Source of the DNA: Fibrobacter succinogenes
Lineage (GTDB): Bacteria; Fibrobacterota; Fibrobacteria; Fibrobacterales; Fibrobacteraceae
Length of the DNA stretch: 64,000 bases
Direction: 5' to 3'
NCBI GenBank assembly: GCA_902756345.1
Contig: CACVQR010000011.1
Location: 80,376-144,375, forward strand
Each line of letters begins with the position of its first letter. Positions within the stretch are counted from its first letter, which is position 1. The notes beneath the pieces were generated by a model. It worked only from the letters and a program-made list of their open reading frames with translations, was not told the origin of the DNA and did not search any database. Position numbers and translations under genes: made by a program. Below are positions 24,961 through 32,412 of this stretch, piece after piece.

Positions 24961-25140
24961 CTTCCTCATCTTCCCGCCAGCAAATACCACCAAGAGTGCC
25001 CCCACGGCTACACCGCCGACTTTCTTAAGGTCGCTCCAGAATTGCCGGCGATTTGCCTTGCACTGCTCGCAAAGTTTTTCGGTGTCTTCGGGCTTGTCGC
25101 AGCCGCACTTTTTGCATTTGTTCCAGAGTTTTTGGGTCAT
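24955..25140 (-). CDS. Zinc-ribbon microprotein with one membrane helix
   Basis: This 61-residue protein reads KCKKCGCDKPEDTEKLCEQC at the N-terminus, two CxxC pairs spaced as a small zinc ribbon. A charged helix (RRQFWSDLKK) and a glycine/valine-rich hydrophobic helix (VGGVAVGALLVVFAGG) with basic tail KMRKK follow. The chosen ATG at 25140 has GGAG nine bases upstream; an ATG at 25155 adds MEKRP. It is 34 bases after the XRE-ImmA gene on the same strand and probably in its operon. A membrane-anchored partner or substrate of the ImmA protease is conceivable, but that is speculation. Confidence 0.65.
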   Translation of the reverse strand: MTQKLWNKCKKCGCDKPEDTEKLCEQCKANRRQFWSDLKKVGGVAVGALLVVFAGGKMRKK

Positions 25141-25174
25141 AGGCCTTTTCTCCATTTTGCAATTCGTTCTTCAA

Positions 25175-26230
25175 TCATACCAGCGCTAAATCCCTACGGA
25201 CTTGTTCGATGTCCAGGTGCAACAAGCTTGCCGCCTTGGATATGGTGATGAGTTCCTTGCTCAGTGCCTTATAGACTAGGCTCACGAACCGGGTGGATTC
25301 TTCGTCGTGGTACAGCGACTTTTCGATAAGCGCCCTGAATTTTGTCGCCTTGTTCTTCTGGATGCAGAAGGTACGGTAGCGCTGTTCCGAGATGATACCG
25401 CATTCCTTCGCCTTGTACATGATCGCGTCGCAAGAAATTCCGTAACCGAGCTGGATGGCTCTCAGTTCCTGGTACGAAATGTCTTTGCGAGCCTTGCCGA
25501 GGATTCGCTTGAGTTCAGGTTCCGGGACTAGCATTTCGCTTGCGAACAGGTGGCAGAAAGACTCTTCTTGCTTTTTGTCGATGGACTTGGGGAAGCGAAG
25601 TACGAGGTGCCCGAGTTCGTGAAGCGCGGTAAAGCGTTTCCGTTCGACGGAAAAAGCCTTGTTCAGAATGACAACATGGAATTTTTCGTTGACCAGGCTG
25701 CTCATACCGTCGAAGGATTCCGGGGCGTCGATTTCGATAACCTTTATGCCGCGATTTTCGAGCAGGTCAATTACGTTCACGATGCCAGCGAGACCGAGCC
25801 GCCATTCTTTACGGACAATCGCTGCGGCCATTTTGACTTCTTCGGCGGAGTTAGCTCTGATTTGGGGGATAAGGTGTTTCGCGGCAGAGCTGCTGCAGAT
25901 TTCCTCGATGTTGATGTAGCGTTCCATCAGGTCGGCGATGGTTTCGCGGAGACTATTCTCCTTTTTCTGCGGGAGCGAGCTCTTTTTGCGGAATCGCACA
26001 GAATCCACTTGAACCGTGAAGGGTCTGAAAAAGTAGTCGATGGGCTGCTCCAATGCCTTGGATAGTGCGATGATGACTCTGCTGTTCGGTGCCAGCTGGC
26101 CGTTCTCGTATTTTGAAATCGTCATCTTCGAGACGATATTTCCCATGGCCGAGCAAAGTTCGTCCATTGAGAGCCCTTTCATGACTCGGGCATTTTTAAG
26201 CCTAGCTGAGAAAATGGAAAGTTCTGCCAT
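25175..26230 (-). CDS. XRE-family regulator fused to ImmA/IrrE-type metallopeptidase
   Basis: This 351-residue protein has a helix-turn-helix at residues about 9-66 (LKNARVMKGLSMDELCSAMG, MTISKYENGQLAP). The C-terminal half carries the zinc-protease motif TALHELGHLVLRFP (HELGH at 204-208) and EESFCHLFASEMLVP with the third ligand Glu. Such fusions repress stress, phage or mobile-element genes and may be relieved by proteolysis; ImmA cleaves the repressor ImmR in ICEBs1 (established), the target here is unknown. GGAGG-like CGGAGG lies before the ATG. The extended dyad at 26243-26279 just upstream is a natural autoregulatory site. Confidence 0.9.
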   Translation of the reverse strand: MAELSIFSARLKNARVMKGLSMDELCSAMGNIVSKMTISKYENGQLAPNSRVIIALSKALEQPIDYFFRPFTVQVDSVRFRKKSSLPQKKENSLRETIADLMERYINIEEICSSSAAKHLIPQIRANSAEEVKMAAAIVRKEWRLGLAGIVNVIDLLENRGIKVIEIDAPESFDGMSSLVNEKFHVVILNKAFSVERKRFTALHELGHLVLRFPKSIDKKQEESFCHLFASEMLVPEPELKRILGKARKDISYQELRAIQLGYGISCDAIMYKAKECGIISEQRYRTFCIQKNKATKFRALIEKSLYHDEESTRFVSLVYKALSKELITISKAASLLHLDIEQVRRDLALV

Positions 26231-26242
26231 AGCGCCTCCGTT

Positions 26243-26279
26243 GTTTACAAATATATATCTTTTTGTATATTCTGTAAAC
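26243..26279. promoter_or_regulatory. Extended dyad, candidate autoregulatory operator of XRE-ImmA
   Basis: GTTTACA at 26243-26249 and TGTAAAC at 26273-26279 are exact inverted arms, with further AATATA/TATATT pairing inside. It lies 12 bases upstream of the XRE-ImmA ATG, overlapping TATA-rich promoter sequence, where binding would block transcription. Confidence 0.6.
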
Positions 26280-26300
26280 CCGACTGCAAAGGCGACAATA

Positions 26301-26360
26301 ACACTACAATAAATGCTACAAAAAACGCTACAAAAAACGCTACAATAAATGCTACAATAA
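26301..26360. repeat. Five 12-bp tandem repeats
   Basis: Units ACACTACAATAA, ATGCTACAAAAA, ACGCTACAAAAA, ACGCTACAATAA and ATGCTACAATAA are contiguous. Read in one plus frame they encode NATK/NATI units, like the linkers of AlbA_2 proteins, but no such gene surrounds them; the frame stops at 26393. They lie upstream of the XRE-ImmA promoter. Confidence 0.85.
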
Positions 26361-26395
26361 AACCTATGGATATAATGCAGGCGATACTTACTTGA

Positions 26396-26427
26396 GGACC
26401 ATTTTGTTGGTGACGACCAAATGGTCT
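26396..26427. repeat. Imperfect palindrome similar to the one at 24921
   Basis: Arms GGACCATTTTG and CCAAATGGTC pair around a central TTGGTGACGA. Aligned base by base with 24921-24952 it agrees at about 22 of 32 positions, including ACCATTTTG and AAATGGT. The two copies bracket the XRE-ImmA/zinc-ribbon gene pair. Confidence 0.55.
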
Positions 26428-26564
26428 GCTTTGTAAAATTTTCTTGCCCCTCTTGCCAGCATCCTAATATTATCTACATTTCAGTTGCGGTTCCTAATAG
26501 TGTAGGCTCCGAAAGGCATTTGATGATTATCAAATGTTTTTCTTTTTTTTTCAAAGGAGCTACT

Positions 26565-27125
26565 ATGACAAAACAATCATTTCACGATGTAAATGTTTTC
26601 ATCAATGGCATTGCAAGTGTATGCAAGGATTCTGCCATTATTGAAGAAAAGACTCTAGCCCACTTTGGGGACGAGTATAAGCGAATTGTGCGGTACATTT
26701 TGATGATGAAATTTCAAAAGTATTCTGCAAAACAATTTGCAGAGGCTTTGGTTCCTCGCGATTATTTAGATGGCCTCTATGATGTAGAAAGAGAATGTGC
26801 CAAGAGAAACGGCTTAACTGTTGTTTACGGCTATTCGGATGATTTGATGGAACTTGATGGAGCAATTCGTGCCGAAGGAAATTGCTTTAAGGGTGGAGCT
26901 TTTCATTTGAAACGGGACAAGGGTAAATGGAAACTCGTGGATGGAATTGGTAAGCGCAATAACATTACTGCGATGTGGTATGATAGTGCTGCTATTAACG
27001 ATGACGGTGAAAGAATCCCGTGGACATACAATACCGACATTCCCTTCGAAAAGTTTAATATGATAAATGGCGGGTCCCCATATTGTGAGTGTCTTGTGTT
27101 TGAAGTGAAAGATTTAGGGATTTAG
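26565..27125 (+). CDS. Unknown 186-residue protein
   Basis: No family is recognised with confidence. The N-terminal half is helical (DVNVFINGIASVCKDSAII, RIVRYILMMKFQKYSAKQFAEAL). The C-terminal half has GYSDDLMELDGAIRAEGNCF, KGGAFHLKRDKGKWKLVDG and a closing beta-rich part with Asp/Trp/Tyr (AMWYDSAAINDDGERIPWTYN), reminiscent of small phage or plasmid-borne proteins. AAAGGAG six bases before the ATG at 26565 fixes the start; an earlier ATG at 26421 has no ribosome site and a Cys-rich junk-like extension. It precedes the second AlbA_2 gene by 20 bases and is probably in an operon with it. Confidence 0.7.
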   Translation: MTKQSFHDVNVFINGIASVCKDSAIIEEKTLAHFGDEYKRIVRYILMMKFQKYSAKQFAEALVPRDYLDGLYDVERECAKRNGLTVVYGYSDDLMELDGAIRAEGNCFKGGAFHLKRDKGKWKLVDGIGKRNNITAMWYDSAAINDDGERIPWTYNTDIPFEKFNMINGGSPYCECLVFEVKDLGI

Positions 27126-27145
27126 AAAGTTAGGGAGGTCGCGTA

Positions 27146-28618
27146 ATGGATCTTGCAAAATTTGAGAAAGCCCTAATGATTGGGGAAACTGTGGCCATTG
27201 AGTTCAAGCGGGCTGGCGGCACAATCGAAACGGATACCTTCGAGACGGTTTGCTCGTTTTCGAACCGATTTGGTGGCGATATTTACTTGGGGGTACTTGA
27301 CAATGGGACAGTTGTCGGCGTTCCTGAAAACGCCGCGCCGTCCATGGTGAAGAATTTTATCAGTGCCATCGGCAATCCGAACTTGTTCAGCCCAACGCTC
27401 TATCTTGAACCGGAAATTTTCAAGTATCGCAAGAAGACTTTGATTCATATCCACGTTCCTTCGAGTGGCGAGGTACATTCGTTCAAGAAACGGATTTACG
27501 ACCGCGTGGATGAAGCGGACGTCAAGGTGAGCGCGACGGCAAAGATTGCGCAGATGTATATCCGCAAGCAAGAAATCTACACGGAACGCAAGGTGTATCC
27601 GTACGTGAAGTTGAAGGACTTGCGCTTGGATTTGCTGCCGATGGTGCGGATCCTGGCGAAGAATAATGCCGGCGGTAGCCACCTGTGGGAAAAACTTCCG
27701 AATATGGATTTGCTGAAGAGTGCTGGGCTTTACGCCGAGGACCATGCGACCGGCAAAGACGGGTTTAACCTTGCTGCAGTGATGCTCCTTGGTCGTGACG
27801 AGGTTATTCGCGATGTTTGCCCGGCTTACCAGACAGATGCTCTTGTCCGCAAGGTGAACGTTGATAGGTATGATGACCGTTTGACCGTGGTGACAAACCT
27901 TATTGAAAGTTTTGAACAGCTTTTCAAGTTTGCGACGTTGCATCTGCCTGATAAATTTTATGTGGAGGGTGCCGAACGCAAGTCGCTCCGGAATATTGTA
28001 GCCCGTGAAATGCTGGTGAATACGCTGATGCACCGCGAGTATTCGAGTTCGTTCCAGGCGAAGTTTGTGATAGAGCAAGACAGGATGTATGTGGAAAATG
28101 CGAACAGGGCTCGGTTCAATGGGCCGATAACGCTCAGGAATCTTGAGCCGTTCCCGAAGAATCCGCTAATCGCGAGTTTTTTTCGCAATATCGGCTATTC
28201 GGAGAAACTCGGGTCTGGCACGCGCAAAATGTTCAAGTACGGGCGTCTTTATTCCGGTGTTGACCCCGAGTTTATCGAAGACGATGTATTCCGCATCATT
28301 CAGCCGTTGAACGAAAATTATTCATTTGATGCGGAACTTGCAAATGGGGTAGGTGGTCAAATGGGTGGTCAAATGGGTGGTCAAATAGGTGGTCAAATCG
28401 CATTAAACGAACGCCAATTGGACATTTTGCAAATTATCAAAGATAATCCGACGGTCACACGAAAAATACTAGCGGAGATGCTTGGCATAAATGAATCAGC
28501 TGTCCAGAAGCACCTAGAGACCTTAAAAGAAAATGGAGTTATCAGGCACGTTGGAAAAACACGTGGTCACTGGGAAGTAACCCCTACCTCCCGACTTTCA
28601 CCCGTTTCCCGTTCTTGA
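27146..28618 (+). CDS. Second AlbA_2 (Schlafen-like) COG2865-type protein
   Basis: This 490-residue protein has an AlbA_2 domain (ETVAIEFKRAGG, FGGDIYLGVLDNGTVVGVPEN), a central region, and an ATP-binding-like module (NIVAREMLVNTLMHREYSS, then IGYSEKLGSGTRKMFKYG). A repeat linker of four GGQM/GGQI units (403-418) leads to a winged helix (NPTVTRKILAEMLGINESAVQKHL). The architecture matches the protein at 8847, but the linker repeat differs in sequence while keeping a 12-bp unit. GGGAGG before the ATG is a strong ribosome site. Its 3' end overlaps the convergent PL14-like gene by 35 bases, so the last residues (PTSRLSPVSRS) may be a recent read-through extension. Confidence 0.88.
   Translation: MDLAKFEKALMIGETVAIEFKRAGGTIETDTFETVCSFSNRFGGDIYLGVLDNGTVVGVPENAAPSMVKNFISAIGNPNLFSPTLYLEPEIFKYRKKTLIHIHVPSSGEVHSFKKRIYDRVDEADVKVSATAKIAQMYIRKQEIYTERKVYPYVKLKDLRLDLLPMVRILAKNNAGGSHLWEKLPNMDLLKSAGLYAEDHATGKDGFNLAAVMLLGRDEVIRDVCPAYQTDALVRKVNVDRYDDRLTVVTNLIESFEQLFKFATLHLPDKFYVEGAERKSLRNIVAREMLVNTLMHREYSSSFQAKFVIEQDRMYVENANRARFNGPITLRNLEPFPKNPLIASFFRNIGYSEKLGSGTRKMFKYGRLYSGVDPEFIEDDVFRIIQPLNENYSFDAELANGVGGQMGGQMGGQIGGQIALNERQLDILQIIKDNPTVTRKILAEMLGINESAVQKHLETLKENGVIRHVGKTRGHWEVTPTSRLSPVSRS
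28352..28399 (+). repeat. Four 12-bp coding tandem repeats (GGQM/GGQI linker)
   Basis: Contiguous units GGTGGTCAAATG (twice), GGTGGTCAAATA and GGTGGTCAAATC are in frame in the AlbA_2 gene, encoding the flexible hinge before its helix-turn-helix. Confidence 0.9.
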
Positions 28619-29687
28619 GCTGGTGCGTGGCGGCGTCGGGGAGGGTGTTTTTGCGGCCGACAAAGGTGCCGTCGATGCGGTAGGTTTCAACGGGGGTGAC
28701 CGTGGCGCGGCTCTGAGCCCGCGGCATAATCCGTTCGGTGCCGCTGGAGTCGCGGGCGGTTGTGTCCGGTGCGCCCGCCTTTACCGCGATGGAATCTGTC
28801 GATACGGTGAAGTTGTCAAATCGTATAAAGCAGTCGTGGGTGGGGGCCCATTCGGCGCTGCTTCCGCCGTGGAATGTGGAGAGGTAGAACTTGTCGACTT
28901 TCACGGTGTCGTAGTCGCGGAGCCTGAGCGTATCCACGTCCAGTACGAGTTCGCCGTCTAACCAAGTCTGCACGCGGCCGTTCTTGTCGCCGTTGCCGGG
29001 AGTGGCGATGGTGTTCATGCTTACCTTGTTTACAATACGGTGCCAGGTGCCGGTAGAGAACTGTTTTTGCGGGATGGTACCGTTCAAGTCCCACTTGAAG
29101 TCGTCGCCGTATACGGACTCTTGCCCCATGAAGTAGATGAGCTGCACGGCGTTGCCATCTTTGCGCCACATAATACGCGCGCTCCAGCCGTCGCCGGTTT
29201 GGGGCATGGCGTTGCCGGTGTAGCACTTGCCGCCGCATAGGCCGGGGAGCTTGCCGCCCAGCTGGAACTCGAATCCGTCTTCGAAGAATATGTCGTAGGC
29301 GCTCCACATGGTGTCGGCGGTTTTCACGAGGGGCTGGATGATTTGCGCGGCGCAGGCGGGGGTGTCGTTGTCGTTCGGGCCTACGCAGCCCTTGGGGTAC
29401 TTGAGTTGCAGTACTTTGCCGTGTTCTTCGCCGTCGTACACGACCTTGGAATTTTCGCCATTGTTCTTGTCCATGGCGTACCACCAGCTTTTGTCGTAGT
29501 CGTTGCGCTTGAAGTCTTCCTTGGCTTCGGCATTGCCGTACACGCCGACTTCGCGGTTTTCGAAGTTCACGAACGAGACGGTGTCGGCCGCAGTTTGTGC
29601 GAAAGCAGCCGGGGCAAGCGCGGCGGAGGTGGTAGCCGTGACGGCGAACATCGCCGCAGAAAAGGTGTTACGAATTTTTGCGCTCAT
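28584..29687 (-). CDS. Secreted polysaccharide-lyase-14-like protein
   Basis: This 367-residue protein has a signal peptide (residues 1-31, ending APAAFAQ) followed by a beta-jelly-roll domain. Conserved strings are YDIFFEDGFEFQLGGKLPGL, GDGWSARIMWR, WHRIVNKVSMNT, RVQTWLDGELVLD, KFYLSTFHGGSSAEWAP and IRFDNF, the pattern of PL14 alginate/glucuronan lyases. After residue about 300 comes a linker and a short C-terminal segment (YRIDGTFVGRKNTLPDAATH, LKNGKRVKVGR) resembling the C-terminal signal regions of Fibrobacter secreted proteins. It likely acts on plant or microbial polysaccharides outside the cell; the exact substrate is not evident. A reduced AAAGG precedes the ATG. It is convergent with the AlbA_2 gene. 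Confidence 0.75.
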   Translation of the reverse strand: MSAKIRNTFSAAMFAVTATTSAALAPAAFAQTAADTVSFVNFENREVGVYGNAEAKEDFKRNDYDKSWWYAMDKNNGENSKVVYDGEEHGKVLQLKYPKGCVGPNDNDTPACAAQIIQPLVKTADTMWSAYDIFFEDGFEFQLGGKLPGLCGGKCYTGNAMPQTGDGWSARIMWRKDGNAVQLIYFMGQESVYGDDFKWDLNGTIPQKQFSTGTWHRIVNKVSMNTIATPGNGDKNGRVQTWLDGELVLDVDTLRLRDYDTVKVDKFYLSTFHGGSSAEWAPTHDCFIRFDNFTVSTDSIAVKAGAPDTTARDSSGTERIMPRAQSRATVTPVETYRIDGTFVGRKNTLPDAATHQLKNGKRVKVGR

Positions 29688-29736
29688 ACCTTTAAAATAA
29701 TCTTTTTCGAGGGAGATTAAACTATCTTTTTAATGT

Positions 29737-30003
29737 ATGGCCGATTCACTTGACGAAAAACACAATGAAACTGGCACGAATTTTGCTGCGACTCCTGCCG
29801 CAGCCCCCACTGCCCAGGATGCCGCACAAGACGCTGCAAACCGTGCTGCTCGAGCTTCAGCAGACACCGTTGCCGAGGCTCGCAAGGCACGCATCAAGAA
29901 GATGCGCGGGTGGCTTTCTCCGCGCGATACCGTGGCCGACGACTTTGGCCCCGAAGACGCCGCCCTCTATTACGGCGAGGGGCATTCCGGGTGGAACAGG
30001 TAG
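29737..30003 (+). CDS. Small Ala-rich disordered protein, unknown
   Basis: In this 88-residue protein, the first 45 residues are Ala/Thr/Asp-rich and likely disordered or helical (AAPTAQDAAQDAANRAARAS). The end, KKMRGWLSPRDTVADDFGPE, is more ordered and looks under selection. There is no membrane segment and the ribosome site is weak (GGGAG is too far). It is divergent from the PL14-like gene and convergent with DUF3392. An overlapping frame from 29750 gives a less natural composition and is not preferred. Confidence 0.5.
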   Translation: MADSLDEKHNETGTNFAATPAAAPTAQDAAQDAANRAARASADTVAEARKARIKKMRGWLSPRDTVADDFGPEDAALYYGEGHSGWNR

Positions 30004-30014
30004 CGTTTTCGAGA

Positions 30015-30338
30015 CTAAATGTCTTTTCCGCTGCGGGCGCAGAACGCAAGCACAACAAAAGCTCCCGCGACAATCCCGATGAGCGGTAAGTCCGCCTGAC
30101 TTCGTAGGAACATCTTTAGGAGTTTCACCAGCTGCGATGACATGAACGCATAGCCCGCGCTGCAAAGCACCACGAAAAGTGCAAATCGTCCGAGAAAAGG
30201 GACGCTCTTGGTTATCTTCTTGAAATAGGCGTTGATATGCCCACCGTAAATGATGAGCAATGTCGCGACAAGACCCACTGAAATGGAATCCATGTGCAAG
30301 CGCAAAAAGTTTGCAAACTGATGGATGTATGGCTGCAT
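30015..30338 (-). CDS. DUF3392 family inner-membrane protein
   Basis: This 107-residue protein has three membrane segments: ISVGLVATLLIIYGGHIN, FLGRFALFVVLCSAGYAFMS and LIGIVAGAFVVLAFC. The motif VATLLIIYG-HIN and the closing SSQLVKLLKMF match the DUF3392 family known from gammaproteobacteria and others; function is unknown. It is transcribed on the same strand as ahcY but 134 bases after it, separated by a hairpin and REP-like repeat. Confidence 0.8.
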   Translation of the reverse strand: MQPYIHQFANFLRLHMDSISVGLVATLLIIYGGHINAYFKKITKSVPFLGRFALFVVLCSAGYAFMSSQLVKLLKMFLRSQADLPLIGIVAGAFVVLAFCARSGKDI

Positions 30339-30349
30339 GGCGTAAATAT

Positions 30350-30376
30350 AAAAAGCCGCCGACTTGAATGCCGACG
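30350..30376 (-). terminator. Probable terminator downstream of ahcY
   Basis: On the minus strand a G+C-rich hairpin with arms GCCGTCGGC and GTCGGCGGC (mismatched) is followed by TTTTTATATTT. It lies about 95 bases after the ahcY stop and before the DUF3392 gene. Confidence 0.5.
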
Positions 30377-30391
30377 GCGATTTTGCTAAAA

Positions 30392-30421
30392 GGAGATCCC
30401 GGCACTGGGGCCGGGATGACG
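30392..30421. repeat. REP-like palindromic repeat, inverted relative of 5042-5069
   Basis: GGAGATCCCGGC...GCCGGGATGAC has an 8-bp stem (30396-30403 with 30410-30417). Reversed, it reads GTCATCCCGGC...ATCTCC, the same frame as the element at 5042. It is followed by the degenerate CCACTA-type repeat at 30448-30478. Confidence 0.65.
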
Positions 30422-30471
30422 CTCGCGCGGTTGGCAGTTATTCCTAACCACCAACCACTAGCCACTAACCA

Positions 30472-31932
30472 CTAGTATCTGTAGTGATCCGCCTTGTACG
30501 GGCCTTCCACAGGCACGCCGATGTAGTCGGCCTGAGCCTGCGTGAGCTTGGTGAGGTGTACGCCGAGCTTTTCGAGGTGGAGGCGTGCGACCTTTTCGTC
30601 GAGGATCTTCGGGAGCGTGTACACGACGCCGCTTTCGTACTTGATGCCAGCGACAGTCTGCTTGCCCTGAGCGTTGAGCCAGAGGTCAATCTGTGCGATG
30701 GTCTGGTTCGTGAAGCTTGCACTCATCACGAAGCTCGGGTGACCGGTGGCGCAGCCGAGGTTCAGCAGGCGGCCTTCGGCGAGCACGAGGATGCTGTGGC
30801 CGTCGGGGAAAATCCATTCGTCGTACTGCGGCTTGATTTCGTTCCTCTTGATGCCCGGAATCTTCTTGAGGCCGGCCATGTCGATTTCGTTGTCGAAGTG
30901 ACCGATGTTGCCCACGATGGCGCGGTGCTTCATCTTGCCCATCTGCGCGGCGCTGATGATGCCGGTGTTGCCGGTGGTAGTCACGAAGATGTCGGCGTAG
31001 CTAACCACTTCGTCGAGGGTTTTGACTTCGTAGCCTTCCATAGCGGCCTGGAGTGCGCAAATCGGGTCGATTTCGGTGATAATCACGCGAGCGCCCTGAC
31101 CGCGGAGGGACTGGGCGCAGCCCTTACCCACGTCGCCGTAGCCGCACACGACTGCAATCTTACCAGCCATCATCACGTCGGTGGCGCGGTTGATGCCGTC
31201 GATGAGGGAGTGGCGGCAGCCGTAGAGGTTGTCGAACTTGGACTTCGTAACGGAGTCGTTCACGTTGATTGCCGGGAACTTCAGGCGTCCGGCCTGGGCC
31301 ATCTGGTACAGGCGATGCACGCCGGTGGTGGTTTCTTCGGAAACGCCGCGGAGAGTTTCGCGGGCGCGGGTCCACTGCTTCGGGTCCTTCTCGAAAATCT
31401 TTTTGCAGGTGGCGAGGAACACGCCCCATTCTTCGCTGTCGGTTGCGGGGTTGAATTCGGGCACCTTGCCGGCATCTTCGAATTCGGCGCCGCAGGTCAC
31501 GAGCATGGTGGCGTCGCCACCGTCATCCACGATGAGGTCTGCGGTCTTGCCGTCGGGCCACACGAGGGCGCGGGCGGTGTTTTCCCAGTAGTCTTCCAAG
31601 GATTCACCCTTCCAAGCGAACACAGGCACGCCCTGCGGATTTTCCACAGTGCCCTTCTTGCCCACCACCACGGCGGCAGCAGCGTTGTCCTGCGTACTGA
31701 AAATGTTGCAGCTCACCCAGCGCACGTCGGCACCGAGGTCCACGAGCGTTTCGATGAGGATAGCGGTCTGCACAGTCATGTGGAGGCTACCCATGATGCG
31801 GGCGCCAGCGAGCGGCTTCTTGCCTGCATATTCCTTGCGGAGAGCCATCAGGCCCGGCATTTCAGTTTCGGCGAGGTCGAGTTCCTTGCGGCCTTCCACA
31901 GCAAGGTTGATATCCTTAATTTTGTATTCCAT
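30472..31932 (-). CDS. ahcY: S-adenosylhomocysteine hydrolase
   Basis: This 486-residue protein spans the whole family length. It has an N-terminal substrate domain ([35 protein letters not shown]), [10 protein letters not shown], the catalytic [13 protein letters not shown] (Lys and Asp), the NAD-binding [14 protein letters not shown] near residue 262-275, [18 protein letters not shown], and the C-terminal [13 protein letters not shown]...[10 protein letters not shown] that reaches into the partner subunit. The enzyme splits S-adenosylhomocysteine to adenosine and homocysteine, relieving inhibition of methyltransferases in the methyl cycle. AAGGAT precedes the ATG, and a textbook promoter with flanking ATGCAT boxes lies just upstream. 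No riboswitch is seen. It is monocistronic. Confidence 0.97.
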   Translation of the reverse strand: MEYKIKDINLAVEGRKELDLAETEMPGLMALRKEYAGKKPLAGARIMGSLHMTVQTAILIETLVDLGADVRWVSCNIFSTQDNAAAAVVVGKKGTVENPQGVPVFAWKGESLEDYWENTARALVWPDGKTADLIVDDGGDATMLVTCGAEFEDAGKVPEFNPATDSEEWGVFLATCKKIFEKDPKQWTRARETLRGVSEETTTGVHRLYQMAQAGRLKFPAINVNDSVTKSKFDNLYGCRHSLIDGINRATDVMMAGKIAVVCGYGDVGKGCAQSLRGQGARVIITEIDPICALQAAMEGYEVKTLDEVVSYADIFVTTTGNTGIISAAQMGKMKHRAIVGNIGHFDNEIDMAGLKKIPGIKRNEIKPQYDEWIFPDGHSILVLAEGRLLNLGCATGHPSFVMSASFTNQTIAQIDLWLNAQGKQTVAGIKYESGVVYTLPKILDEKVARLHLEKLGVHLTKLTQAQADYIGVPVEGPYKADHYRY

Positions 31933-31966
31933 GTTATATCCTTTTTAAAAATCTTATTTATGCATA

Positions 31967-31995
31967 AATATAGTTATATGCATAAAACATGTCAA
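31967..31995 (-). promoter_or_regulatory. ahcY promoter with two ATGCAT palindromic boxes
   Basis: On the minus strand TTGACA (31990-31995), a 17-base spacer and TATATT (31967-31972) form a near-ideal sigma-70 promoter 35 bases before the ATG. The box TTATGCATAA at 31958-31967 lies just downstream of the -10, and a second TATGCATAA at 31977-31985 sits in the spacer, 19 bases away. A repressor binding the pair would block RNA polymerase. Confidence 0.7.
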
Positions 31996-32004
31996 CGGCC
32001 CCGG

Positions 32005-32033
32005 TAATAAAAAATCCCCGACCGGGGTCGGGG
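32005..32033 (-). terminator. Rho-independent terminator after the STAS gene
   Basis: A perfect 8-bp stem CCCCGACC/GGTCGGGG at 32016-32033 is followed, on the minus strand, by ATTTTTTATT. It ends the SpoIIE-STAS transcript before the ahcY promoter. Confidence 0.85.
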
Positions 32034-32069
32034 GTAAGTCTTGCGGACCAATCTTATTAAATAGGCTGG

Positions 32070-32366
32070 TTATTCGATAGTCAGAATGTCGCAGAACCCG
32101 GTCACTTCGAAAATTTCCTTGATTTCGGAGCTTGCGTTCTTCACGACCATGGAACCTTGCTTGTTCATCACCTTCTGGGCCATCAGCAGAATGCGCAGTC
32201 CTGCCGAAGAGATATAGTCCAGGCTCTTGAAATCGAACACCAGCGACTTCACGCCGTCAAGCTTGCCCTGGATTTCGGCATCGAGCTGCGGAGCAGTCAA
32301 GGTATCCAGTCTTCCTTTGAGAGCAATGGTCAAAGAATCGTTATCGTTAGTCTTTGTAATCTGCAT
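32070..32366 (-). CDS. STAS-domain anti-anti-sigma factor
   Basis: This 98-residue protein is a single STAS domain: IALKGRLDTLTAPQLDAEI, LVFDFKSLDYISSAGLRIL (the Ser-Ser-Ala motif holds the Ser phosphorylated in SpoIIAA/RsbV) and NASSEIKEIFEVTGF. It should be phosphorylated by a kinase of the RsbW type and dephosphorylated by the SpoIIE phosphatase encoded 46 bases upstream. That releases a bound sigma factor or another partner; the target is not in the window. The pair forms a partner-switching operon ending at the terminator near 32016. Confidence 0.9.
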   Translation of the reverse strand: MQITKTNDNDSLTIALKGRLDTLTAPQLDAEIQGKLDGVKSLVFDFKSLDYISSAGLRILLMAQKVMNKQGSMVVKNASSEIKEIFEVTGFCDILTIE

Positions 32367-32412
32367 GGTTAATCCTTCTTTCTCTTAGAAATTTAAAAAA
32401 GTTTACAGAATA

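Noticed and set aside
5589..28618. Prophage or integrative element
   Set aside because: No integrase, phage structural or conjugation gene and no tRNA-linked attachment site was seen; it is described as a defence island instead.
29750..30082. Alternative 110-codon frame over the Ala-rich small gene
   Set aside because: Arg/Pro/Leu-rich composition typical of a shifted frame; the frame from 29737 is more natural, though uncertain.
31933..32004. SAH riboswitch before ahcY
   Set aside because: The space from promoter to ATG is about 30 bases, too short, and the conserved core is not seen.
30484..32007. Long open frame antisense to ahcY (507 codons)
   Set aside because: It mirrors the codon bias of a recognised enzyme on the other strand, has His/Val/Ala-rich composition and no domain.
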